Assembly: GCA_015657535.1 (NCBI GenBank)
Contig: JADHZB010002022.1
Span: forward strand, 40,993 to 58,730
DNA: 17,738 nucleotides
From: Nephromyces sp. MM_2019
Lineage: Eukaryota; Apicomplexa; Aconoidasida; Nephromycida
Reading direction: 5' to 3'
This document shows positions 8,772 through 17,738 of the stretch, in pieces. The notes beneath the pieces were generated by a model. The model was given only the letters and a program-made list of their open reading frames with translations, ran no database searches and was not told the DNA's origin. Positions within the stretch are counted from its first letter, which is position 1; each line of letters starts with the position of its first letter. A program made the position numbers and the translations under genes.

Positions 8772-9450
8772 ACACTGTTATATCTTAGGCTAAGCACAGG
8801 GATTAATCGTTTCGTACTAGTATTTCTCTTTTCTTAGACTAAGTATCGCTAACTATAACGTATAACGACATATAGATGAATTTTTAAATACTTTTTTATA
8901 AGAATTTGAATTAAGCCGCGTACTATATATTTTAATATTGATAGGGAGAGCGAGTTCATAATTAAAGGTTTTGTTATATCAAAAAGATTAAGTTGTTCAA
9001 AGAGTAGGGGTGAAAATGAAGGGGGGATTTGAAGGCGAAAATTAAAAAAAAAGGAAAAGACCCATTCTCCATATATTTTGATCTTCGTTTTTTTTAGTTT
9101 TCGTGTCCGTTCTGTTTCGGATATTCTTGAGTTTAGGCGGGTATTGTATGGGTTTTCTTATTTAAAAGTTGTTGGCCCTCTGTTCTTGAATTTCTGTTAT
9201 TTCCTGTTATTTGTGGGCTACAGTTTTTTAGTTTTTTTTTTTACATAAGACTATAGTTCGTATTTCCCTCTGGTACTAGTTCGCGTTATGCTTTGACTGT
9301 GTTAGATTATCTAGCACTGTGCTGTTCTCTTCTGTGTATGCTAAAATCACTCCTTTTGTTAGGTTAGTGTACTTAGCATATTCTGGGTTTCTTTTGTGTA
9401 TGTGCTGTGTGTGTTATTTTTGTTTTCTTTGCGTGGGGGATATTATATAC
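8772..9450. other. Repeat-poor island between the two hairpin copies, no gene assigned
   Basis: This segment has few TG/CA microsatellites compared with its surroundings and several T runs on the plus strand. Stop-free stretches exist on both strands (about 9028-9243 plus, lacking an ATG; about 9276-9420 minus), but neither resembles a family I recognise. It could be a decayed mobile element, a noncoding RNA gene or ordinary spacer. Confidence 0.4.
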
Positions 9451-9492
9451 ACACTTAAATCAAACATTACACACATTTGGTAATGTACACTT
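9451..9492. repeat. Hairpin element, copy 2
   Basis: The stem CATTAC (9465-9470) pairs with GTAATG (9480-9485) around the loop ACACATTTG. The outer two base pairs differ from copy 1 on both sides, so pairing is preserved. The upstream flank ACACTTAAATCAAA resembles ACACTTTAACCAAA of copy 1. Confidence 0.65.
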
Positions 9493-10310
9493 TAATGCAC
9501 ATTGAACTAATTGTGATTAAAACTTTAATAGATTTTCAATATGAAATAAGTATAACATCTTTACATAAAAATATTTATATTTTAAATACTATTAATTTAT
9601 GAAACATTTACAATTTAAATCAATTAAAACATACATAATTTAAAACAATTTATTCATTTTTTATTGTAGCTCAAATAATTTTAGACACACGGTACACAAA
9701 TAATACACACATAGATATTACACCCACCCAAACCCAAAATAAAAACTATTAATATGCACACCCATACACAGATACTTGCAGATTACACTTGTTACTCTAA
9801 TCATACAATTCTATTATCTATTTTAATAAGATGTGTTAGCCATAGTTTTCTACACACACTTAATATGTAATAAGAATATAAAAATAAAAAAATATATATA
9901 AACGTTGATTTCTAGGCTGGCATTCTCTACTCATTGTATTGGTGTGTGTGTGGCTTTTTTATTCTATATATTTGATTACATAACATATTCACCTTCATCA
10001 TGTACCTTTAACATATAACCTAATTAATCATTGAACATATCTATTCATAGTAGTAGCAAACATTGGGCTTATCTCCCATCTTACTTACATAACTTAACTA
10101 ATCTAATACATACACACATACAGTACACACATACACCATACACACATTATACACATTGTAGGTATAATAAAGCCATTTTACTTACATAAAAAGCTAACCT
10201 GATTTAACACACACACATACACACCTCAACATACATTTAAATAAACCAACATCCTAATCACACACAGTTCACTAAAATCCAACCAATTAGAAAGATAATT
10301 TGATATTGTC
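9493..10310. other. AT-rich intergenic sequence upstream of RRS1
   Basis: Long AT-rich stretch with scattered CA runs on the plus strand. No coding, RNA or ordered repeat feature was recognised. Confidence 0.6.
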
Positions 10311-10315
10311 GTTTG

Positions 10316-10607
10316 TTATATATATATATATATATATAGCAATTCACCTACTATACAAACGACTATCCCACCCTCCCTACAACCCCTACTCTCACCTACT
10401 CCTATCACCACAACACCTATAAGCAGGCCTATACCATTCCCTACAAAGTCTACACATATATCAACTCCTACCCCTACTATATCTATTCTTACATACTTTC
10501 CTCCGCCTTACCTACCTTCATAAGTACTCTCTTCCCTCCCCCTAATCTTCTATCCCTCCAATAATCAAACCACCTCCCAATAGTACATCCTCAACATCAA
10601 CGACACA
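10316..10607 (+). promoter_or_regulatory. Probable RRS1 promoter and 5'UTR: TA tract then pyrimidine-rich leader
   Basis: A pure TA run at about 10319-10338 is followed by some 270 bp dominated by C and T, then ACGACACA before the ATG. The same order is seen upstream of RPL24, and both contain CACCTACTC (10393-10401 here). Calling this a promoter is inference: no transcription start is visible. Confidence 0.5.
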
Positions 10608-11354
10608 ATGACAACCAATTCTTTGGAATTCTCATTGAGATATTTGATTACGTATGACCTTCGGCCCTTATCTGCTACAGAGGAGTCCCAGGCATCATTG
10701 GAAGATAATGTGAAATCGCTAGTAAATAAGATTTGGGAGTTACCAAGTAAGCGTTCAACTCCTGACGGTGTTGTCGTTGACCTTCCGCGTGACACTTCGA
10801 TCAAAATACCTAGGATATTACCAATCCCTGCGGTTAAGGCACCAACAAAGTGGGAGAAGTTTGCACAGAAGAAGGGTATAGTTAAACAGAAGAGGAGCCG
10901 TATGGTATGGGATGAAAACACAAAGGATTGGGCACCAAGATGGGGCTACAAGAGTAAAGCTCACAATGAAAAGGCGGCAAATCCCATCATAGAATTAAAG
11001 CCGGGTCAAAAACCCACGGATGTATTTGAAGAACGTAGCAAAGCGAAACAAATCCACAAGACCAAGCAGAAAATGAGAGAATTGAGAAATCAAATGGACT
11101 CCGCAAATTACCCACAGGGTGTACCCAATCTACAACCTAATGTGAAGTCTAGAAAAACTTCCAAATTTCATTTGGATGAATCTTTAAGGAGGGCCCAACA
11201 TGCTACCGCGTCACACGGACGATATGATCGACCCACACACAACGAAGCTACCAAAAAGAGGCCTCTCTACAGTAAAGTTACTACTAAAAACATCCAAGAA
11301 GAAAAGGCGGAATACTCTAAGATCTTGAAGCGTGTTCTCTCTTCTGGGAAATGA
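10608..11354 (+). CDS. RRS1: Ribosome biogenesis regulatory protein RRS1 homologue
   Basis: Rrs1 is a nucleolar factor needed for 60S ribosomal subunit assembly; in yeast it works with Rpf2 to bring the 5S RNP (uL18, uL5 and 5S rRNA) into pre-60S particles. The 248-residue single-exon product has the family layout: an N-terminal YDLRPL segment (16-21), LVNKIWELP (38-46), a PR..PIP linker (68-74), the hallmark KWEKFAQKKGI (81-91), then RMVWDENTKDWAPRWGYK (98-115). A basic, Lys/Arg-rich C-terminal half with RSKAK follows, typical of nucleolar proteins. Length is between yeast (about 200) and human (about 365). The ATG has A at -3. The stop is TGA. The gene has no intron, unlike its neighbours, and is followed on the same strand by RPL24. 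The antisense frame at 10565-10921 is a shadow. Confidence 0.95.
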   Translation: MTTNSLEFSLRYLITYDLRPLSATEESQASLEDNVKSLVNKIWELPSKRSTPDGVVVDLPRDTSIKIPRILPIPAVKAPTKWEKFAQKKGIVKQKRSRMVWDENTKDWAPRWGYKSKAHNEKAANPIIELKPGQKPTDVFEERSKAKQIHKTKQKMRELRNQMDSANYPQGVPNLQPNVKSRKTSKFHLDESLRRAQHATASHGRYDRPTHNEATKKRPLYSKVTTKNIQEEKAEYSKILKRVLSSGK

Positions 11355-13483
11355 TACGAGTAGGATTAGAAATGTGTATATATGTGGTGAGTGGTGTAGA
11401 AACACTACAGGATGTGTAGGTACTAAGTAATAAGGTTGGTTAGGCTACGATGATTTGTATAAACTTTGCATTCCAATTGGGTGAGGTTTTGTGCTCTATA
11501 TATATGATATATTTGAGTTGATGTTGTGAGGGTTATACATACAACACTTTGGAAATCCTTGGTATTTATACACATACACACATTGGCAACTCTTGTTGTT
11601 TATACTCAGAATAAAAATCTTTTTTATTTATCCGCTGAATCAGAAAGGTTCATAAATACACAGGAAACTTTATTATATATATATGTATCGAGGGAGAGAG
11701 ATAGGGCGTTGTATTGATATTTGGATATTGAACAGTTTGATACACACAAATAATACCAAATGGAATACGTACACATTATATTTTATTATATACATCTCGG
11801 CACACACACTTTGTGACGTTGCCTGATACCTATAAAATATATATTTTGACATTCCCCCACTGGAAATACCGAATTATAACACAAAAAATTCAATAAATCC
11901 TAAACACACATGCACACGTTTAGATAAGACAGTCTCAACCTTTTTAAATTATACTATAATTAACACACCTTCATATCAACATTACATAATCTTCGGTACA
12001 GATATATTTATTTTTTTAAATTATACTACACACACCCACCAACATTATTCAAACACAATCTTTGACAATAAATTCAATATTTTTGATTTATAATGCACAC
12101 ACATATCAATTTTACCCATAAATTTCAGTATATATATTTTTTAATTTTTTTGAAATATAATACTCTCTCAATTTTATACACACCATCTTCGATTTTATAA
12201 CAATCTTAAAAATTAATAACAATTACCTAAAATTATATAATTACTATTCACACATTGTATAATAAAAATCCCTAATAGTTATATGGTAAACACGTTCTAT
12301 CATTTTATGAATAATTGATGAAATATGTAAAACTGTTGATGATATTTTAGGATAAAAAATACATATTATTTAAATAGTTTACAAATACACACATATTAGG
12401 AATAGAAATACTAATTAAATTTTGATTATGTTATAAGGTATCTTGATTAAAATGTATGTAAAAATGTGCGTAAAAATGTGTGTAAAAATGTGTAGAAAAA
12501 TATGTAAAAATATGTTTGTATAAAAATCAAGATGTGTATAAAAGTGTCTATAATCATGTGAAAAGTCTGAATAAAATATTTTTTAAACTATATGTAATGT
12601 CTAAAACTATGTGCAAAATATGAATAAACTAGTTTTCAAATGTCTGTAAAATACATGTGTGTAAGTTATGTATAATGAGAGTAAATTTTTCCAAGTAAAT
12701 CACACCAAGTGTGAGAACTAATTTAGAGTAATGTTAAAACATATTCGAAAATCATTAAGCTGTTTATGTGTGTGAAAATTTATTATAAATCTATAAGCCT
12801 TGGGGAGGTACTTAATATGCGCGTATATTTTAAGTCTTCACAATGTGTATGTGTGTGTATATGTATTGTTTGTTATATTTATATACATGCACGTTTGTGA
12901 AATTTGCACATGTGCTTTTGCGAGTGAATGTTCTTATGTTAAATATGTGAATATATATGTGTTAGGATAAGCAAGTGTGTATATGTAAATGTATATGTTT
13001 AAATGTATATCTGCTTATATTTGCTTGTGTGTGTGGAGGGGGTAAATTATAGATTTGTAAGCCTTTGTATATATATGTATATGTGTATGTACTCTGTAAT
13101 TATATATATGTGTATTCTAGTATATATTTATATACATATATATATATAGTTAGCATACGTATAAATAATGTATGCAGTTTATGTGTGTTTGTTAAAAGTA
13201 GTATGTTTTTAAGGTGTGTGTAGAAAAGTTTTAGGGGGTTAGAACCATATTATTAAAGTTAGCTATATTGTGCTTAAGTAAAACACACAAACAGATAGTA
13301 TACGCATTCACCAAGTACTCTACACACACACACTTTACACTCTATACCCAACACACTCTACAAACATAGCTATCGGCACACACACACTATACACAAACAC
13401 ACACACTACTACACATTCGACTACACACACTACATAGATAACAAAACAAGGGCGTGTCTGAGTATACATCCACCTTGATAAAA
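11355..13483. other. Intergenic region between RRS1 and RPL24
   Basis: AT-rich. A possible RRS1 polyadenylation signal AATAAA lies at 11610-11615. The segment 12450-12560 is an irregular run of AAAATGTGT-like units, 12840-13150 is TG/TA-rich, and 13310-13440 is CA-rich. No reading frame with family resemblance was found. Confidence 0.6.
11610..11615 (+). promoter_or_regulatory. Possible polyadenylation signal of RRS1
   Basis: AATAAA about 256 bp downstream of the RRS1 stop, followed by a T run. It is one of several chance-prone AT-rich hexamers, so support is weak. Confidence 0.3.
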
Positions 13484-13738
13484 GTTTTTTTTTTTTTTCT
13501 TCTTCTTTCTTCAATCCCTATCATATATATATATATATATAAGTAAATTATATAATAAAACACACACAGACCATATAGATATAATTACACACATATATAT
13601 ATATATTTCATATACATATTCCAATTCCAACTCTTTTTCTTCATTCCTTCCCCTTTTTCACCCTACCTCCCCACCTACTCTTCTTCACTAAGTTTCTTAC
13701 TTATCCAACATCTTCACCTAATTTTATTTTTTTTCAAA
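13484..13738 (+). promoter_or_regulatory. Probable RPL24 promoter and pyrimidine-rich 5'UTR
   Basis: A long T/C tract (13484-13515), TA runs (about 13524-13541 and 13591-13605), then a C/T-dominated leader (13620-13730) that ends TTTTTTTTCAAAATG at the start codon. A pyrimidine-rich leader is common for ribosomal protein genes in several eukaryotes. CACCTACTC (13672-13680) is shared with the RRS1 leader. Confidence 0.5.
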
Positions 13739-14918
13739 ATGTCAAACGTCAAAACCACCGTTAAGACAGACGTCTGTTCTTTCTCTGAATATCGTATATA
13801 CCCTGGAAGAGGACTCAAAGCTGTCTCTAAAGATGGTAAACTCTTCTTCTATTTTGGGGCGAAACAAGCTTCTCTTGCCGCTAATAAGAAGAAGGCTGCT
13901 AAGATTACCTGGACACAGGTTTGTAACCCTTGCTGCGTGTAATGTAATAACGAAGAGGTTGTGGTGTACGTGTGTATAGATTGAACGCATAGCAGTTATA
14001 TATATATATATATGTGTAAAGATGTAAAGAGTATTAGAGAAGAGGTTATGGAATATGTATATATGTGCTTAGAGTGAATGGAGCAAAGGATTAGATGTAC
14101 ATATGTACGTAGTCAGATTTGTGTGAGTGTATATAGTGATAGAAGATACATAAAGATGTATCTGAATTTGTAGGTATGTATGTAAAAGTTTTATATGTAA
14201 AGTTCATTGAAAGTAGATGATAATCATGGAAACCAAATTAAATACGATCTATATCTATATAGATTTGTCTGAGTGTTACATATTTGGATTTCTGATTTTG
14301 GAATATTTTAGAATGAGTAATGATGTTTAGATTTACATCCATATACCATTACAAAGCACTCATATATATAGATATGCATGTACAACCGTTTATATTATGT
14401 TTATAATCTGTATACTTTTACACACTTTTTCAGACTTGGAGGAGGAATAACAAGAAGGGTCAAGCCACCTCTTCACAAAGAAAGAAGACACATAAAAAAG
14501 AAAAGATTTCAAAAGCTATTGAAGGTATCAGTTTAGCTGAACTTCAACGTAAACAGGCTGACCACCAAGCCCTGAAAATGGTGAGTTTTTTACACTGAAA
14601 TTATATTCACACACACACATTGAATCACTCTTTATAACATCTAATAAACCTTCATTGGGTACTGTATACAAGCTAACCCGCACACCTACACACATCCTTA
14701 CTCATCCACTTATCCCACACACACATACACGTGTGTGTATAACTGTATAGCAATCACAAACGGCTGAGGCAAAGAAAACAACTGAAGCAAACAAAAAATT
14801 GCAAAAGAAAATGGACCAGGCAAATGCCAAAGCCAAAACTCAAAATTTCAAACTTCAGTCAAAGGGTGGTAAGGCTCAAGCACATGGTGGAAAAACAAGA
14901 GTATCACGTTTGATGTAA
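13739..14918 (+). CDS. RPL24: 60S ribosomal protein L24 (eL24), three exons
   Basis: eL24 is a structural protein of the large subunit; its C-terminal helix reaches toward the small subunit. Exons are 13739-13918, 14434-14580 and 14751-14918, both introns are phase 0, and the product is 164 residues (human 157). Donors are GTTTGT and GTGAGT; acceptors are TTTTTCAG and GTATAG. The N-terminal domain shows CSFSEYRIYPGRG (13-25), DGKLFFYF, and the conserved WTQTWRRNNKKGQ crossing the first splice junction. ISLAELQRKQ in exon 2 matches the family's SLADI segment. The C-terminal third is a Lys/Gln/Ala-rich helix as expected. Only one Cys is present in the N-terminal region, so no complete four-Cys zinc site is seen. 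The short first-exon readthrough frame ending at 13942 is not the real product. It is convergent with the CK1 gene. Confidence 0.96.
14581..14750 (+). other. RPL24 intron 2 with complementary CA and TG tracts
   Basis: This 170-nt intron starts GTGAGT and ends GTATAG. A CA run lies at 14609-14620 near the donor, and GTGTGTGTAT lies at 14731-14740 near the acceptor. A second CA stretch directly before the TG run (14716-14730) could form a local hairpin instead. Confidence 0.8.
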
Positions 14919-15186
14919 TTACACACACACACACATACATACATACACACAAGATGTGTGATAAATTGAAATGTGATGGTTGATGTGTATACACACAATG
15001 TGTATGTGGAAAATATTTAAATTTTATGAGTGATGTATATATATAAACATATTCTGTAACTATTTGAATTGAATTATATATATATGTATATACACACAAA
15101 TTAACTATTTGAATTTGATACTTAGTGTATACACATTATGTGTATATGTTGTTTTTCTTAACCAACAACCTAACTCCTTTTTCTAA

Positions 15187-15235
15187 AATAAAAGTAGCAA
15201 TTTTTGTACAGAAATTGCCCTTTTTTTACAATAAA
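15187..15235 (+). terminator. RPL24 3' end region: AATAAA signals around a hairpin with T run
   Basis: AATAAA occurs at 15187-15192 and again at 15230-15235. Between them GCAATTT (15197-15203) and AAATTGC (15212-15218) form a perfect 7-bp stem with an 8-nt loop, followed by CC and seven T. The signals fit polyadenylation of RPL24 about 270-320 bp after its stop. The hairpin's role is unknown. Confidence 0.45.
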
Positions 15236-16649
15236 TATTTGTGTTAGACAATGTGTGATTTTTCAATTTACTAAAACTGTGTGACACTATGTGTGTGGAG
15301 AAAATAGTTTATACTTATACATGTGTAAGAAATAGTATATACGTGTATATGTGTAAGAAAAAGTATATACGTGTGTGTATGTGTGAATTATATAAATGTG
15401 TATATGGTTATCAACCTAATTTAACATTAAGTATTATAGATATTTGACCTCAAATCTTTATATAGATATGTATATATGTGTATATTTTTTAATAAAAAAT
15501 AGCTTAGTTAACGTTTTACGCACACAGAATAAAAGAAAATTAAAATTTGAGGTTGTGTATTATTTCTAATTATCTTTATAATTTGTTTATTTTGCATAAA
15601 ATTATCAAAAAAAAAATCCTTGTTAAAATTGTCTAAATTGAGTAGATAAAAATATTAAAAAAGATTGTGTTTTTGTGTTTGTATATGTGTGTGTAGTTGT
15701 ATTTAGAGTATATAATAATTTTTAATTGTTGATGGTTATATGTTGGTTAATAAATTTAATGTAGACAATTTTAATCTGAATCGAGTGTATTATTACCAAT
15801 CGATTACAGTATTTGTGTTTATATATATATATATATATAACTTATATATTTTTTTTAAATGTATAGATATATATATTTATATTCTATAATATGACTTGTT
15901 TTTTATATTAATAACTACTTGTATTAAATTCTTTAAATGTGTGAGTTTAAGAGGCTTATAATTACATGATAGAATCGTACAGAAAAGTTGAAAAAGTAAA
16001 ATGATGTATGTGTGTGTACCATCACTTGTCTTATAAAATTTCTGAAAATGTAAATAGTCTAAAAATATAGGGGGGATGATGTAGCTAATCACCCATGTGT
16101 GTGTGTTGTGTGTGTAATGTATGTGTGTGGGTATTGTGGGACTATGTGTATTTTTGTGTGCGTAGGTGTCCTTGCTGTGTGAGGGTGTTTGTGTGTATGT
16201 GTGTGTAGTATTTCTTGAAGAGTTTACTTGTGTGTATTGTTAACTTGTTTTGAATTGTTTTTAGATGTCGATCAATTCACTTAGTGTAGGAAGTTTGAGA
16301 GTTTACATCATGTATGTGTAAATTGTGTGTGTATATTGTGAATGATTTATGTAAATTATGTGTGTTTGTGTATGTATATATTATGTGTGTAGATATAAGC
16401 CAAGTGTTAACAAGTATAAAAGATTTTATAACTTTCAAAAAAAAAGATGTTGAGAGAAATGTTAATATAAACATAAAAGTGTGTAATGTGTGTGTATAAT
16501 TGAAATTACACATTTTCATGCTTAATGGTTTGAATTATTTTATCTACAAATAAGTTGAATAAATTGAATTATTCATTTTTTACTCCAGAAATATATATAT
16601 ATATCAATATTTGTGTGTGTGTATATGTGTGTTTGAGAATAGGGGATAT
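15236..16649. other. Intergenic sequence between convergent RPL24 and CK1
   Basis: AT-rich with TG runs on the plus strand. It holds a 28-bp two-copy repeat (GTGTAAGAAA at 15323 and 15351) and a (TA)n run at about 15820-15838. No gene was recognised. Confidence 0.6.
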
Positions 16650-16683
16650 TTAACGTTGGGTACGTCTGAGACTCTCTAGTTGC
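16650..16683 (-). other. Possible alternative last exon of the CK1 gene
   Basis: If the GTAAGT at 16830-16825 is used as a donor (CK1 exon ending at 16831), the segment after the TTTATAG acceptor (exon start 16683) continues the frame. It completes Leu and adds QLESLRRTQR before TAA at 16652-16650. It is unique sequence with no microsatellite. Support is only splice-site quality and frame. Confidence 0.35.
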
Positions 16684-16826
16684 CTATAAATAAAAATATT
16701 ATTTGAATGTGTGTATGTTATGGTTTCAAATCTAATTAAGTGTGCATAATGCATAGATGATATATGTTTTGTGTTGTGTGTGTGTGAAATGAATATGTAT
16801 ATAATCTATAAACTGTACACACACAC

Positions 16827-17463
16827 TTACAAATCTTCATCTAGTCGTCGGGTTCTTTCACCATTTTCACGTTCACGTAATTCAGTATTATCGGGATGCA
16901 GCTATGAAATAATAGTATGTGTTTTTGTATATATATATTGAGTGTGTATATATATTATGTGTGTATGCGTGTGTATATATATTATGTGTGTATGAGTGCG
17001 TATTTTTATTACAAGTGTATATGTTATGTATCTTATAAGTGTGTATAATGTGTGTGTATATGTTTGTGAGTGTTGTGTAAGCGGATATATAATTTGAGTG
17101 TAGAATCATGTGTGTACATAAAATATTTTGAAACGTAATCTATTGTGTGTAAAACGTGTGTGTGTGTATGTGTATTATTGAAGATGTAAAGTATTTATAA
17201 AGTGTGTTTTATAATACATACCAGAGTCCAATCAAAAATATGATCGTATTGGAAGCCTTCTCTGTGTGTAAAAAATATTATTTAATAAAAAGGCATATAA
17301 ATGTGTGTAAATCGATACACATTAAAAATTGCAATATAAATCAGAATGAGTGTGTGTACATACCTAACAAATAGGTCCTTAAAGTTCCGCCTCAAAAATC
17401 CATAATCTGGTCTGTCTTCAAATCGAAGTGATCGGCAATAATTTAAATAAGTTGCAAATTCAA
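16827..17463 (-). CDS. Casein kinase 1 family Ser/Thr kinase, 3' end (last three exons)
   Basis: CK1 enzymes are acidophilic or primed-site Ser/Thr kinases. Exons in sense order are 17463-17364, 17261-17222 and 16901-16827. The intron entering 17463 is phase 1; the next two are phases 2 and 0. The translated part (about 71 residues) reads [20 protein letters not shown], then [13 protein letters not shown], then [14 protein letters not shown]. This is the strongly conserved end of the CK1 kinase domain (RSLRFEDxPDYxxLR...REGFxYD.xFDW). A short charged tail, [20 protein letters not shown], then DEDL, precedes TAA. The middle exon is only 40 nt. The stop overlaps a consensus donor (TTTGTAAGTG), so the tail may instead continue into 16683-16650. 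All catalytic motifs lie beyond the right edge; the subfamily cannot be assigned. Confidence 0.92.
16925..17000. repeat. TG/TA tandem repeat of about 30 bp in the last complete CK1 intron
   Basis: GTGTGTATATATATTATGTG occurs at about 16942 and again 30 bp later, with looser flanking copies. It is read as CA/TA on the CK1 sense strand and ends near the exon acceptor at 16902. Confidence 0.7.
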
Positions 17464-17595
17464 CTAAAATCATAATTATGTGTGTAATAATTAATATTGA
17501 ACATATATATACATACAAATAAATATGTATATATATATATTAATCATTGAACTTATCACATGTTCTCACATATATATATATATATATGAAATTAA
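17464..17595 (-). other. CK1 intron sequence, no exon seen
   Basis: AT-rich with two (TA)n runs (about 17525-17540 and 17571-17586). No further CK1 exon is recognisable up to the right edge, so the rest of the gene lies outside the window. Confidence 0.6.
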
Positions 17596-17709
17596 TTCCT
17601 CTTGTGTAATTCATTCACACATTTACACAACCATTATAATTCCTCTTGTGTAATCCATTCGCACATTTACACAACCATTATAATTCCTCTTGTGTAATCC
17701 ATTCACACA
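17596..17709. repeat. 44-bp tandem repeat, about 2.6 copies, then CA/CCTC repeat to the window end
   Basis: The landmark TTCCTCTTGTGTAAT starts at 17596, 17640 and 17684, spaced 44 bp. Copies differ by single bases (TTCATTCAC, TCCATTCGC, TCCATTCAC). From about 17705 it becomes a CACACCTC-type simple repeat that leaves the window. Confidence 0.9.
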
Positions 17710-17738
17710 CCCCCACACACCTCCACACACCTCCACAC

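Noticed and set aside
8780..8870. Possible spliceosomal or other small RNA gene in the island start
   Set aside because: No match to the conserved U1, U2, U4, U5 or U6 motifs I know, and no tRNA A/B boxes or cloverleaf could be drawn.
9028..9243. Stop-free plus-strand stretch with hydrophobic character
   Set aside because: No ATG, driven by T runs, no recognised family; kept only as part of the repeat-poor island.
8790..9306. Loose inverted similarity around ACTAGT between 8790-8825 and 9271-9306
   Set aside because: Only short shared words (CACAG, ACTAGT) with many mismatches; ACTAGT is itself a palindrome, so support is too weak.
9276..9420. Minus-strand stretch of about 47 codons resembling ordinary protein composition
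   Set aside because: No start codon, short, no recognised domain and no convincing flanking splice sites; could be chance.
10565..10921. Minus-strand 118-codon frame
   Set aside because: Antisense of RRS1, which is clearly coding on the plus strand.
11526..11717. Plus-strand 63-codon frame downstream of RRS1
   Set aside because: No family resemblance; AT- and repeat-rich, likely RRS1 3' flank.
13742..13990. Minus-strand 82-codon frame
   Set aside because: Antisense of RPL24 exon 1.

Overview
This window is nuclear DNA from a eukaryote. It holds four protein-coding genes, three of them split by spliceosomal introns (GT...AG) and all using standard stop codons. The AT-rich sequence is saturated with (CA)n/(TG)n and (TA)n microsatellites and with longer minisatellites. 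An 83-base run of N at 4255-4337 marks an assembly gap inside one minisatellite. The lineage cannot be fixed from sequence alone. Conserved core proteins in a TG/CA- and TA-saturated genome point to a microbial eukaryote (protist-like), but this is an inference.

Layout. (1) 44-6684, minus strand: the 5' part of the gene for replication factor C large subunit (RFC1). I reconstruct eight exons, about 566 codons, running from the initiator Met through the BRCT domain to the Walker A motif of the AAA+ ATPase. The rest lies beyond position 1. Its seven complete introns (516-973 bp) are largely filled with tandem repeats, each with its own unit length. (2) 6685-10607: a 3.9-kb divergent intergenic region. 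It includes a repeat-poor island at about 8780-9450 flanked by two copies of a small hairpin whose stem base pairs covary. (3) 10608-11354, plus strand: single-exon RRS1, a ribosome-assembly factor. (4) 11355-13738: AT-rich intergenic sequence ending in a TA-tract plus pyrimidine-rich promoter/5'UTR. (5) 13739-14918, plus strand: RPL24 (eL24) in three exons. (6) 14919-16826: intergenic sequence between convergent genes. (7) 16827-17463, minus strand: the last three exons of a casein kinase 1 (CK1) gene; the remainder lies beyond 17738.

Functionally these are housekeeping genes: clamp loading for DNA replication, assembly of the 60S subunit (RRS1 and RPL24 are adjacent and co-oriented, with similar pyrimidine-rich leaders), and a Ser/Thr kinase. 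No mobile-element gene, rRNA, tRNA or CRISPR was recognised.

The most interesting signal is in the introns. Several carry a TG tract near one splice site and a complementary CA tract near the other. In the best case (RFC1 245-997) the tracts start 12 nt from the donor and end at the acceptor AG, so folding of the pre-mRNA could bring the splice sites together.
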